Origin: Mycobacterium sp.
GTDB lineage: Bacteria > Actinomycetota > Actinomycetes > Mycobacteriales > Mycobacteriaceae
Direction of reading: 5' to 3'
NCBI GenBank assembly: GCA_016197405.1
Contig: JACPVR010000023.1
Location: forward strand, 62,001-126,000
DNA: 64,000 nucleotides
The translations under genes were made by a program, and so were the position numbers. Below, in pieces: positions 15,045 through 22,817 of the stretch. The notes below the pieces were generated by a model. The model did not search any database and was not told the DNA's origin. It worked only from the letters and a program-made list of their open reading frames with translations. How positions within the stretch are numbered: position 1 is the stretch's first letter; each line of letters opens with the position of its first letter.

Positions 15045-15084
15045 AAAGCCGTCGGCGGGTCATTCTTGACCTGTCGGCGGCTTT
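15045..15084 (+). terminator. Stem-loop terminator after FMN reductase
   Basis: An 18-nt arm beginning AAAGCCGTCGG (15045-15062) pairs with 15067-15084 (ending GGCGGCTTT) around a TTCT loop; 15 of 18 positions are Watson-Crick and others can wobble. No U-run follows, as is common for mycobacterial terminators. Confidence 0.65.
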
Positions 15085-15170
15085 GCTGTAAGCCGCTCAC
15101 GGCCGGTCCGGCCGACGATGCCCGCCACCTGTCGGTGGGCGGTGGTACACCTAGGGTCGGCGGTAGCACT

Positions 15171-15203
15171 TTTCGGCGTGTTGTGATCTGCGACACGCCG
15201 AAA
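15171..15203. other. Perfect 11-bp hairpin upstream of nrdH
   Basis: TTTCGGCGTGT (15171-15181) and ACACGCCGAAA (15193-15203) pair perfectly around an 11-nt loop. It lies about 50-110 bp upstream of the NrdR-like sites, in the 479-bp gap between the FMN reductase and nrdH. It could be an operator for a regulator of nrdHIE, or a second terminator; the AT-rich outer ends and GC-rich inner arm fit either. The rest of the gap (15085-15170 and 15300-15490) shows no gene and no further motif I can name. Confidence 0.5.
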
Positions 15204-15250
15204 GCGCGCCGTTTTCAGGGCTTACCACCTGGGAATTTCATCAATGTGGT

Positions 15251-15298
15251 TCAGAACATCTTGTATCTCTTCTGATTGTCGGCCACTAGGTGTAGTGT
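15251..15298 (+). promoter_or_regulatory. NrdR-box pair upstream of nrdHIE
   Basis: CCACTAGGTGTAGTGT (15283-15298) matches the NrdR consensus ACACTA-N4-TAGTGT with perfect CACTA/TAGTG arms. A weaker 16-mer (TCAGAACATCTTGTAT, 15251-15266) lies exactly 32 bp upstream with 8 of 12 conserved positions. Paired boxes about 31-32 bp apart are the rule for NrdR, the ATP/dATP-sensing repressor of ribonucleotide reductase genes. About 200 nt then separate the sites from nrdH. Confidence 0.7.
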
Positions 15299-15498
15299 TC
15301 CTCAAGCCGACAGACCCCAAGATTCACAGGTCAGCCGGACCGCCGAAGGGCAGACATCCGCACCCGGATGCCAGGCTCGCGAAGCGGCCCGAGGACTGCA
15401 GAATTTCCCGGCCGGCCGGCTTGTTGAACAGAAGTACGCGCGACGAGATACCGGCTGTGCCACGTTTCGCTGATCAGATCCATAAGGGGAGCCACCAC

Positions 15499-15741
15499 AT
15501 GAGCGTCACCGTCTACACCAAGCCCGCCTGCGTCCAGTGCAATGCCACCTACAAGGCACTCGACAAGCAGGGTGTCGCCTATGACATCGTCGACATCTCC
15601 ACCGACCCGGAGGCCCGCGACTACGTGATGGCGCTGGGTTACCTCCAGGCTCCCGTGGTGGTGGCCGGTAGCGACCACTGGTCGGGTTTCCGCCCGGATC
15701 GCATCAAGGCGCTCGGCGGGGTCGTCGCAGCCACTGCATAA
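15499..15741 (+). CDS. nrdH: Glutaredoxin-like NrdH redoxin
   Basis: This 80-residue thioredoxin-fold electron donor for the class Ib ribonucleotide reductase has redox motif CVQC at residues 11-14, the cis-Pro region QAPVVV and the C-terminal WSGFRPD typical of NrdH. It is reduced by thioredoxin reductase and re-reduces the C-terminal cysteines of NrdE. ATG 15499 follows AAGGGGAG; the frame is open further upstream but that part is leader. First gene of nrdHIE, probably controlled by the NrdR boxes 200 bp upstream. Confidence 0.95.
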   Translation: MSVTVYTKPACVQCNATYKALDKQGVAYDIVDISTDPEARDYVMALGYLQAPVVVAGSDHWSGFRPDRIKALGGVVAATA

Positions 15742-15771
15742 CAACGTTCGCGGGGGGAATACGAGGTAACG

Positions 15772-16215
15772 ATGAGCAATCTCGTCTACTTCTCCAGCGT
15801 CTCGGAGAACACGCACCGGTTCGTCGAGAAGCTGGGCCTGCCCGCCATACGGATCCCGCTGCACGGACGCATCGAGGTCGATGAGCCTTTCGTGCTGGTG
15901 CTGCCGACCTACGGGGGAGGCCGGGCCAATGGTCCGGATCCCGACTCCGGCGGCTATGTCCCCAAACAAGTCATTGCTTTCCTCAACAACGAACACAACC
16001 GGTCGTTGATCCGCGGTGTCATCGCCGCGGGCAACACCAACTTCGGCGCCGAGTTCGGTTACGCGGGTGACGTGGTCTCCCGCAAGTGCGGCGTCCCCTA
16101 CTTGTATCGATTCGAATTGATGGGCACCGCGGACGACGTCGTCGCCGTCCGCGCGGGGCTTGCCGACTTCTGGAAGGACCAGACGTGTCACCAACCGTCA
16201 CTGCAGAACCTGTAA
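15772..16215 (+). CDS. nrdI: Flavodoxin-like NrdI
   Basis: This 147-residue FMN protein supplies oxidant to load the manganese-tyrosyl radical cofactor of NrdF. The phosphate-binding loop (VYFSSVSENTHRF, residues 4-16) and the loops PTYGGGRANG and GNTNFGAEFGYAGD are characteristic. It lies 30 bp downstream of nrdH, and its 3' end overlaps nrdE by 31 bp. Confidence 0.95.
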   Translation: MSNLVYFSSVSENTHRFVEKLGLPAIRIPLHGRIEVDEPFVLVLPTYGGGRANGPDPDSGGYVPKQVIAFLNNEHNRSLIRGVIAAGNTNFGAEFGYAGDVVSRKCGVPYLYRFELMGTADDVVAVRAGLADFWKDQTCHQPSLQNL

Positions 16216-18350
16216 CCACCGGGGTGCACGCGCTCCCGGGCGAGACGGATTACCACGCGCTCAACGCGATGCTCAATCTGTACGACAAAGACGGCAAGAT
16301 CCAGTTCGACAAGGACCGCGAGGCGGCCAACCAGTACTTCCTGCAGCACGTCAACCAGAACACCGTCTTCTTCCACAACCAGGACGAGAAGCTCGACTAC
16401 CTGGTGCAGAAGGAGTACTACGAGCGCGAGGTGCTCGACCAGTACTCGCGCAACTTCGTGAAGTCGCTGCTGGACCGGGCCTTCGCCAAGAAGTTCCGGT
16501 TCCCGACGTTCCTCGGCGCGTTCAAGTACTACACCTCCTACACGCTGAAGACCTTCGACGGGAAGCGCTACCTGGAGCGTTTCGAAGACCGGGTGGTGAT
16601 GGTGGCGCTGACGCTGGCCTCCGGCGACACCGCGCTGGCCGAGAAGCTCGTCGACGAGATCATCGACGGCCGCTTCCAGCCCGCCACCCCGACATTCCTG
16701 AACTCGGGCAAGAAGCAGCGCGGTGAGCCGGTCAGCTGCTTCCTGCTGCGTATCGAGGACAACATGGAGTCGATCGGGCGCTCCATCAACTCCGCACTGC
16801 AGCTGTCCAAGCGCGGCGGCGGAGTCGCGTTGCTGCTGACCAACATTCGTGAGCACGGCGCGCCGATCAAGAACATCGAGAACCAGAGTTCGGGCGTCAT
16901 CCCCATCATGAAGCTGCTGGAGGACTCGTTCTCCTACGCCAACCAGCTCGGCGCCCGCCAGGGTGCCGGTGCGGTGTATCTGCACGCGCACCACCCCGAC
17001 ATCTACCGGTTCCTCGACACCAAGCGCGAGAACGCCGACGAGAAGATCCGGATCAAGACGCTCTCGCTGGGTGTGGTGATCCCGGACATCACCTTCGAGC
17101 TGGCCAAGAAGAACGAGGACATGTACCTCTTCTCGCCGTATGACGTCGAGAAGGTCTACGGTGTCGCGTTCGCCGATATCTCGGTCACCGAGAAGTACTA
17201 CGAGATGGTCGACGACGCCCGGATCCGCAAGACCAAGATCAAGGCGCGCGAATTCTTCCAGACGCTGGCCGAGCTGCAGTTCGAGTCCGGCTACCCGTAC
17301 ATCATGTACGAGGACACGGTGAACCGGGCCAACCCGATCGCCGGGAAGATCACCCACTCCAACCTGTGCTCGGAGATCCTGCAGGTGTCCACGCCCTCGG
17401 AGTTCAACGACGATCTGTCGTATTCCAAGGTGGGCAAGGACATCTCGTGCAACCTGGGATCGCTCAACATCGCCAAGGCGATGGACTCGCCGGACTTCGC
17501 CCAGACCATCGAGGTGGCGATCCGCGCGCTGACGGCGGTCAGCGATCAGACGCACATCACCTCGGTGCCCTCGATCGAGCAGGGCAACAACGATTCGCAT
17601 GCCATCGGCCTCGGGCAGATGAACCTGCATGGGTATCTGGCGCGTGAGCGGATCCACTACGGTTCCGAAGAAGGCGTCGACTTCACCAACATCTACTTCT
17701 ACACCGTGCTGTACCACGCGTTGCGGGCCTCGAATCGCATTGCGATCGAACGCGGTTCACACTTCAAGGGCTTCGAGAACTCGAAGTACGCGTCGGGGGA
17801 GTTCTTCGACAAGTACACCGACCAGGTGTGGGAGCCGGCAACCGAACGGGTGCGTGAGCTCTTCGCGGACGCCGAGATCAAGATCCCGACGCAGGACGAC
17901 TGGAAGCGACTCAAGGAGTCGGTGCAGGCCCACGGTATCTACAACCAGAACCTGCAGGCCGTCCCGCCGACGGGGTCGATCTCCTACATCAACCACTCGA
18001 CGTCCTCGATCCACCCGGTGGCATCCAAGATCGAGATCCGCAAGGAAGGCAAGATCGGTCGCGCCTACTACCCGGCGCCGTACCTGACCAATGACAACCT
18101 GGAGTACTACCAGGATGCCTATGAGATCGGCTACGAGAAGATCATCGACACCTACGCCGCGGCCACCCAGCATGTGGATCAGGGTCTGAGCCTGACGCTG
18201 TTCTTCAAGGACACCGCGACGACCCGCGACGTCAACAAGGCGCAGATCTACGCCTGGCGCAAGGGCATCAAGACGCTGTACTACATCCGGCTGCGCCAGA
18301 TGGCTTTGGAGGGAACCGAAGTCGAGGGTTGCGTCAGCTGCATGCTGTAG
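16185..18350 (+). CDS. nrdE: Class Ib ribonucleoside-diphosphate reductase, alpha subunit
   Basis: This 721-residue catalytic subunit reduces ribonucleoside diphosphates. Active-site residues are Cys185 (PVSCFLLRIED), Asn393-Leu-Cys395-Ser-Glu397 (the radical Cys and its partners), and the redox pair Cys716/Cys719 in the terminal CVSCML, which exchanges disulfides with NrdH. The phosphate-binding PPTGSISYINHSTSSIHP is present. GTG 16185 lies inside nrdI, preceded by GAAGGA. It lacks the N-terminal ATP-cone of class Ia enzymes, as expected for NrdE. A strong terminator follows. The beta subunit is encoded separately at 25303. Confidence 0.97.
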   Translation: MSPTVTAEPVTTGVHALPGETDYHALNAMLNLYDKDGKIQFDKDREAANQYFLQHVNQNTVFFHNQDEKLDYLVQKEYYEREVLDQYSRNFVKSLLDRAFAKKFRFPTFLGAFKYYTSYTLKTFDGKRYLERFEDRVVMVALTLASGDTALAEKLVDEIIDGRFQPATPTFLNSGKKQRGEPVSCFLLRIEDNMESIGRSINSALQLSKRGGGVALLLTNIREHGAPIKNIENQSSGVIPIMKLLEDSFSYANQLGARQGAGAVYLHAHHPDIYRFLDTKRENADEKIRIKTLSLGVVIPDITFELAKKNEDMYLFSPYDVEKVYGVAFADISVTEKYYEMVDDARIRKTKIKAREFFQTLAELQFESGYPYIMYEDTVNRANPIAGKITHSNLCSEILQVSTPSEFNDDLSYSKVGKDISCNLGSLNIAKAMDSPDFAQTIEVAIRALTAVSDQTHITSVPSIEQGNNDSHAIGLGQMNLHGYLARERIHYGSEEGVDFTNIYFYTVLYHALRASNRIAIERGSHFKGFENSKYASGEFFDKYTDQVWEPATERVRELFADAEIKIPTQDDWKRLKESVQAHGIYNQNLQAVPPTGSISYINHSTSSIHPVASKIEIRKEGKIGRAYYPAPYLTNDNLEYYQDAYEIGYEKIIDTYAAATQHVDQGLSLTLFFKDTATTRDVNKAQIYAWRKGIKTLYYIRLRQMALEGTEVEGCVSCML

Positions 18351-18368
18351 GGCTCACGCAGCTAGGTC

Positions 18369-18396
18369 GCAGGCCAGGGGGCATCCCCTGGCCTGC
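18369..18396. terminator. Bidirectional 12-bp stem-loop terminator
   Basis: GCAGGCCAGGGG (18369-18380) and CCCCTGGCCTGC (18385-18396) pair perfectly around a GCAT loop and are followed by TTCGTTAT. It sits 18 bp after the nrdE stop and 4 bp beyond the stop of the convergent membrane-protein gene, so it can serve both. Confidence 0.85.
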
Positions 18397-18400
18397 TTCG

Positions 18401-18883
18401 TTATCCGGGGTAGACGACGTACCCGAGAGCCGCGGCGAGGATGGCGAACTTGAGGGAGGCCGCGACGCGCGCGGTGCGCGCGTTCTGCGCGATATCGCGG
18501 CGGTCGAGCACGCGCAGCAGGGTGACCCCTTCCACTGCGTCGCCTGCGACGGCGCCGGCGGCCAGAGCCGGCAGCCACGCCGGGTGCCCCCGGCGTCGAC
18601 GGCGATGATCGATCAGCAGCCCGAGCAGGATTCCGTAACTGCTCATGTAGCCGAAATCGAGCCACATCGACAGGCGGGCCGCGCGCCTGCCGTCCTCGCC
18701 CCACCGGTTCATGATGTCCTCGGCCGCAGCTGCCGTGCCCGCGAGCTCGAACGGGATTATTCCCGGACCGCCGGCGGCATGCATTCGGCGATCCAACCGG
18801 ATCATCACCGCGGAGTAGCCGACGAAAGCGATGGCCGCCACAGCAATCCTGTTGCGGCGCAGGTGACGAGATTGCGAGCCCAT
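18401..18883 (-). CDS. Small integral membrane protein, unknown
   Basis: This 160-residue protein is not recognised. It shows about four hydrophobic segments (around 13-28, 74-90, 103-117 and 140-158) separated by basic loops, including a RRRRR stretch after the second. ATG 18883 is chosen because the upstream open frame would run into the DUF5997 gene. It lies 13 bp downstream of DUF5997 on the same strand and probably shares its transcript. No catalytic motif is visible. Confidence 0.65.
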   Translation of the reverse strand: MGSQSRHLRRNRIAVAAIAFVGYSAVMIRLDRRMHAAGGPGIIPFELAGTAAAAEDIMNRWGEDGRRAARLSMWLDFGYMSSYGILLGLLIDHRRRRRGHPAWLPALAAGAVAGDAVEGVTLLRVLDRRDIAQNARTARVAASLKFAILAAALGYVVYPG

Positions 18884-18896
18884 GCGTGAGTGACGG

Positions 18897-19283
18897 TCAG
18901 CCGTTACCGGCTTGCTCGGCGCGCAGCGCCTTGAGGCGCCGCTCCTCACTCTGCACCGCCTGATAACTCTCGCGTTCGGCGACCAGCCATTCGGGCTTGT
19001 CCTCGAGCAGCGCGTTGATCTGTTCGGTGGTCAACGCCTCGGTGACGCCGCCGCGCGCCAGGCCCGAGATGGAGACGCCCAGCTTGGCCGCCACCAGGTT
19101 CTTCGGGTGCGGGCCGTTCTTGCGGAGGTCCTTGAGCCACTGTGGCGGGTCGGCCAGCAGGGCGGCGAGCTCGGCGCGGGTGATGGCGTTCTCCTGGAAC
19201 TCCGCCGGCGTCGCGGGCAGGTACACGTCCAACTTCTTGGCCGCCGTGGCGGGTTTCATGGACTGCGCGTTGGGCCTGCTCAT
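18897..19283 (-). CDS. DUF5997 family protein
   Basis: This 128-residue soluble protein is conserved in Actinobacteria. It has a lysine-rich start (MKPATAAKKLDVYLPATPAEFQ), a helical core (ITRAELAALLADPPQWLKDLRKNGPHPKNLVAAKLGVSISGLARG) with helix-turn-helix-like spacing around AAKLGVSISGLARG, and a C-terminal charged helix. Function is not known. It is divergent from a LysR-type effector domain across only 28 bp, with both starts served by -10-like hexamers in that gap; I recall this pairing in other actinobacteria. The HTH-like segment raises the possibility that it supplies DNA binding for its partner, which is inference. Confidence 0.75.
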   Translation of the reverse strand: MSRPNAQSMKPATAAKKLDVYLPATPAEFQENAITRAELAALLADPPQWLKDLRKNGPHPKNLVAAKLGVSISGLARGGVTEALTTEQINALLEDKPEWLVAERESYQAVQSEERRLKALRAEQAGNG

Positions 19284-19311
19284 GGGGCCAGCCTATCGGT
19301 AGCCTGGTGCG
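19284..19311. promoter_or_regulatory. 28-bp divergent promoter with two leaderless starts
   Basis: On the plus strand TAGCCT (19300-19305) lies 6 bp before the GTG at 19312. On the minus strand TAGGCT (19295-19290) lies 6 bp before the ATG at 19283. Both fit a -10 element placing transcription start at the start codon, so the two genes appear to be expressed as leaderless mRNAs from back-to-back promoters with no room for separate control. Confidence 0.55.
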
Positions 19312-20025
19312 GTGATCCCGCTCCGCCTCACCGTCGGGTATGTCCCCGGCGCAACGCCCGCGAAGTGGGCGCGGATCTGGGAGCAGCGCCACCCCGATGC
19401 CGCGCTGCAGCTGCACACCGTCGACGCTGCCGCCGCGGCCGATGCCGTCCGGGCCGGAACCGTCGACGTCGCATTGCTCCGGCCGTCGGCCGACACGTCC
19501 GGACTGGCGGTCATCCCGCTCTATCAGGAGACCACGGTCGTCGTGGTGCCCGTCGACCACGTCTTCAGTGCTGTCGACGAGGTCACCGCCGACGACCTCG
19601 TCGAGGAGTCGATCCTGCTGCCACTCGACGACGTCGTCGGCTGGGACGGTGCACCCGGCATCACGGTCGATCACCGGCCCGAAACCACCGCTGATGCAAT
19701 AGAACTCGTCGCGGCCGGGATCGGTGCGCTCATCGTTCCGCAGTCGCTGGCGCGGCTGCACCACCGCAAGGACCTGACCTACCGTCCGATCACCGATGCG
19801 CCCACCTGCCCGGTGGCGCTCGCCGTACCGGACGGGGAGCGGGCGGTGCTGGTCGAGGAATTCATCGGGATCGTGCGGGGCCGCAAACCGGGATCGTCGC
19901 GCGGGCAAACCGAGCCGGCGCCGAAACGCACGGCCCGGGAGAAGACACTGGCCAAGCAGGCCGCCCGCGCGGCCGCCGGCAAGGTTGCGCGCCGGCCGGG
20001 TCCCGCCAAACGCGGTCGACGCTGA
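19312..20025 (+). CDS. LysR-type substrate-binding domain protein without HTH
   Basis: This 237-residue protein starts directly with the first strand of a LysR effector domain (RLTVGYVPGATPAKWARIWEQRHP). It continues through the periplasmic-binding-like fold (GTVDVALLRP; GLAVIPLYQETTVVVVP; AAGIGALIVPQSLARLH). The N-terminal winged helix of LysR regulators is absent. The C-terminus after about residue 200 is a basic tail ending GKVARRPGPAKRGRR, which could contact nucleic acid. It may sense a small ligand and act through a partner, possibly the divergent DUF5997 protein. The start at GTG 19312 is supported by the adjacent -10 element. Confidence 0.75.
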   Translation: MIPLRLTVGYVPGATPAKWARIWEQRHPDAALQLHTVDAAAAADAVRAGTVDVALLRPSADTSGLAVIPLYQETTVVVVPVDHVFSAVDEVTADDLVEESILLPLDDVVGWDGAPGITVDHRPETTADAIELVAAGIGALIVPQSLARLHHRKDLTYRPITDAPTCPVALAVPDGERAVLVEEFIGIVRGRKPGSSRGQTEPAPKRTAREKTLAKQAARAAAGKVARRPGPAKRGRR

Positions 20026-20041
20026 CACGGCGGATTCGCTT

Positions 20042-20599
20042 TCAGGACAACAGATCCGACCAGAATTCCACCGCGGCCCCAGCGGCAGGCGTGCGGTGCG
20101 AATCGTCGCCGAACTCGTTGGCGATGTAGCCCGCCAGGTCGGCGCCGTCGACAGTCACCTCGGTCTGGAAAACCGACAGCACCGGATTGCCGGATGAGCT
20201 GCGGCCGGCAGGCAGGTACCGGTGCGAGAACACCGGAACCAGTCGCGGCACCCGGGCCAGCTGATAGTTCGCGGTGCGCAGCGCGTCCTTCATCCGGGCC
20301 GGGCGCTGCCCCCACCCGGGCGGCCAGAAGCCGTTCCATTCGACGGCGAACAGGATTCCGTCGAGCGGCAGCTGCAGCCGCTTCTGCAGGCTCTTGCGAC
20401 CCTCGTCGCGCCAGTTCGGCCACGCGCCGCCGACCGGTAATCCGGCCGCCAGGAAAGCCCGGTGGTCGTCGGCGAACTCGAAACCCAGCATCTGCTCGAC
20501 ATGGGCGAACTCGTCGTCGGACAAGCCGCGCTCGATCGTGACGGTGCCGGATGCCGCGAGTCGTGCCGCGGCATCGGCGCCGAGGCGGGCCGCGTCCAT
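20042..20599 (-). CDS. SMI1/KNR4-like (SUKH) protein, tentative
   Basis: This 185-residue protein resembles SMI1/KNR4 (SUKH) proteins. The segment LSDDEFAHVEQMLGFEFADDHRAFLAAGLPVGGAWPNWR follows the family pattern of an acidic helix, a GF.F..D...FL core and a later tryptophan-rich region (EWNGFWPPGW). SUKH proteins often act as immunity proteins against contact-dependent toxins, but no toxin gene is adjacent, and some family members are ordinary housekeeping proteins. It converges with the LysR-domain gene (16-bp gap) and lies 41 bp downstream of the flavoprotein gene on the same strand. Tentative family call. Confidence 0.55.
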   Translation of the reverse strand: MDAARLGADAAARLAASGTVTIERGLSDDEFAHVEQMLGFEFADDHRAFLAAGLPVGGAWPNWRDEGRKSLQKRLQLPLDGILFAVEWNGFWPPGWGQRPARMKDALRTANYQLARVPRLVPVFSHRYLPAGRSSSGNPVLSVFQTEVTVDGADLAGYIANEFGDDSHRTPAAGAAVEFWSDLLS

Positions 20600-20640
20600 C
20601 TGCCCAGCCTATGAGCGGACGCGACCGGCCTCAGCGTCGA

Positions 20641-21828
20641 CTACTTCTTGACGGTGTGCTGCGGGCCCTGCGCCTTCTTGTACAACGCCCGAAGCATCCG
20701 GTCCCGGAACGCCGCATTGTCGATCAGCTTGATGCCGGCGTTCGCGACCTGCGGGTAGCCGAGCAGCTTGTGGAAGTAGCGGCCGCGCCGGTACTCCCGG
20801 CCCCACGCCGCTTCCATCCGCTGCGCGTAGTTGGTGAAGTCGTCCGGCCCACCGTTCTGCAGGGCGGCGATGGCGCACTCGCCGGCGGCCAGCCCGGATT
20901 CGAGGGCCTTGGAGATCCCCGCTCCCGACGCCGGCTTGCCGGCGCCCAGCGAGTCGCCGGTGAACAGCACGCCCGGTCGCCACGGCGGCCACGCGGTGAA
21001 GCCCATCGGCAGTCGCCAGGCCCGCACACTCTTGTTCTTCTTGAGTTCCTCGATGGCGGGCAGTTCCCACTCGGGGGGCAGGGTCCGCAGGAACTCGCCG
21101 AGGAACTGGGTGGCATTGATCGACTGCCAGTTCTTGTAGCTGTTCACATAGCCCAGCCCGATGTTGAAGCGGCCACCGCCCATCGGGAAGACCCAGCCGT
21201 AGCCGGGCAGCTGCTCACCTTGGAACTGCAGCTTGAGGTAGATGTCGAGACTGTCGGAGTCCGGCCGGTTGGCATACATCTCCGAGCGGATCGCGATCGC
21301 GGAGTAGCCGTTGTACTCCGAATCGATCTTCAGTGCCCGCTTGATGGGGGAGTAGGCGCCGTCGGCCGCGATGACCGCGTCGCCGAAGATCTTCTCGCCA
21401 CCTTTGAGGTTGACGCCGATGACGCGGCCGCGTGCATCGAATTCCGGGCCTGCGACCTCGGCGGACTGCCGGATCTCCGCACCTGCCGATTCGGCGTGCT
21501 TGAGCAGCAGCATGTCGAGTTCGGTCCGGCTCACGGTATGACCGTGGTCGGGCATGCCGGGTCGCTGGGGGAAGGACAGTTCCCACTGCGACGGGCTGAA
21601 GACCGTCACCTTGTCCACCCGGTGGAACTTGGAGACCTCGGCCGCCAGACCCATCTTCTGCAGATAGCTCACGGCGCGTGCGGTCAGGCCGTCGCCGCAC
21701 GGTTTGTCGCGCGGAAATTCCGCTTTGTCCAGGACGAGCACCCTCGCCCCGGTTTGTGCGGCCTGCCATGCCGCCGCGGAGCCGGAGGGGCCACCACCGG
21801 CGATGATCAGATCGTATTGCGATGTCAC
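20641..21828 (-). CDS. Geranylgeranyl-reductase-family flavoprotein
   Basis: This 395-residue FAD-dependent oxidoreductase has the dinucleotide motif DLIIAGGGPSGSAAA at the N-terminus, the KPCGDGLTARAV motif, the family signature PGYGWVFPMGGGRFNIGLG (YxWxFP) and the second FAD motif VLFTGDSLGAGKPASGAGI. Relatives saturate prenyl chains; in mycobacteria MenJ reduces menaquinone side chains. This gene is not in a menaquinone cluster, so the substrate may be another polyprenyl lipid. GTG 21828 has a GAGAAG ribosome site; the longer open frame lacks support. It is divergent from a TetR gene across 230 bp, which contains an imperfect inverted repeat (GCGAAGGTT ... AACCTCGC) near the promoter. Confidence 0.88.
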   Translation of the reverse strand: MTSQYDLIIAGGGPSGSAAAWQAAQTGARVLVLDKAEFPRDKPCGDGLTARAVSYLQKMGLAAEVSKFHRVDKVTVFSPSQWELSFPQRPGMPDHGHTVSRTELDMLLLKHAESAGAEIRQSAEVAGPEFDARGRVIGVNLKGGEKIFGDAVIAADGAYSPIKRALKIDSEYNGYSAIAIRSEMYANRPDSDSLDIYLKLQFQGEQLPGYGWVFPMGGGRFNIGLGYVNSYKNWQSINATQFLGEFLRTLPPEWELPAIEELKKNKSVRAWRLPMGFTAWPPWRPGVLFTGDSLGAGKPASGAGISKALESGLAAGECAIAALQNGGPDDFTNYAQRMEAAWGREYRRGRYFHKLLGYPQVANAGIKLIDNAAFRDRMLRALYKKAQGPQHTVKK

Positions 21829-22058
21829 TGCAACTTCTCGCTTCGGTTTGTTTGCCCGGCCTGGTAGATGATAGCGAAGGTTCCCTGCGTGTGCTCTGCG
21901 GAAACCTCGCCTGATCACGAATTTTCCTGAGCGTCAACAAAACTCACCGGGCAACGGGCCGGCGTCGCGATCCGGCACCCCGACAGTGGGACAACCCACG
22001 TTTTCATTCCCGATGTCTGAGCAGGTCAGCGCCGGTCGGGCGAGTACAGTTGTCGTCC

Positions 22059-22817
22059 GTGCGTGTCGTGCCGAGAGCAAAACCGAGACCGGGTGAGCAG
22101 CCCGCCGGTGACAAAGTCGACGCGCGAAGTGAACGCTGGCGCGAGCACCGCAAAAAGGTGCGGGCCGATATCGTCGACGCCGCTTTCCGGGCCATCGACC
22201 AGCACGGGCCCGAGGTCAGCGTCCGCGAGATCGCGGAGGAGGCCGGTACCGCCAAGCCGAAGATCTACCGGCACTTCACCGACAAATCCGATCTGTTCCA
22301 GGCCATCGGGGAACGTCTGCGCGACATGTTGTGGGCCGAGATCTTCCCCGTCATCAACCTGACGCGGGATTCGGCCAGCGATGTCATCCGGCGCAGCATC
22401 GAGCAGTACGTCTACCTGGTCGACCAGCATCCCAATGTGGTGCGTTTCGTGTTGCAGGGCCGGTTCCCGGACCAGGCCGAGGCGACCATGCGCGCGGTCA
22501 ACGAGGGTCGCGAGATCACCCTGGCGATGGCCGAGCTTTTCAACAACGAGCTGCGCGAGATGGAACTGGACCGCGATGCCATCGAGCTCGCCGCGTTCGC
22601 GACATTCGGCACCGCGGCCTCGGCGACCGACTGGTGGTTGGGCCCGGCGCCGGACAGTCCGCGCCGGATGCCACGGGACAGGTTCATCGAGCACCTGACC
22701 ACCATCATGATGGGCGCCATCATCGGCACGACCGCCTTGCTGGGCATCCGGATCGATCCGGACCTGCCCATTCACAAGGCGGTCCCGCGCGACAGCTCGG
22801 CTCAGAACGTCAGCTGA
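22059..22817 (+). CDS. TetR-family regulator (Rv3050c type)
   Basis: This 252-residue TetR protein has an N-terminal basic extension (about 30 residues), an HTH (IVDAAFRAIDQHGPEVSVREIAEEAGTAKPKIYRHF) and a long ligand domain. GTG 22059 is chosen because TACAGT (22045-22050) lies 8 bp upstream as a likely -10, making the mRNA nearly leaderless. In M. tuberculosis the equivalent gene lies between nrdE and a flavin monooxygenase. Here it is divergent from the geranylgeranyl-reductase-like gene, a plausible target. Its 3' end overlaps the MFS gene by 8 bp. Confidence 0.87.
   Translation: MRVVPRAKPRPGEQPAGDKVDARSERWREHRKKVRADIVDAAFRAIDQHGPEVSVREIAEEAGTAKPKIYRHFTDKSDLFQAIGERLRDMLWAEIFPVINLTRDSASDVIRRSIEQYVYLVDQHPNVVRFVLQGRFPDQAEATMRAVNEGREITLAMAELFNNELREMELDRDAIELAAFATFGTAASATDWWLGPAPDSPRRMPRDRFIEHLTTIMMGAIIGTTALLGIRIDPDLPIHKAVPRDSSAQNVS

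Noticed and set aside
15300..15490. Cobalamin riboswitch in the nrdH leader
   Set aside because: No conserved B12-box or typical core was found; class Ib reductases do not use cobalamin.
16188..17717. 509-codon open frame antisense to nrdE
   Set aside because: Repeats of Val, Leu, Asp and His mirror the nrdE codon pattern; nrdE has all active-site residues, so this is a shadow.
20042..20599. Toxin-immunity module around the SMI1/KNR4-like gene
   Set aside because: No toxin, polymorphic C-terminal cassette or secretion gene lies next to it; neighbours are a LysR-domain protein and a flavoprotein.
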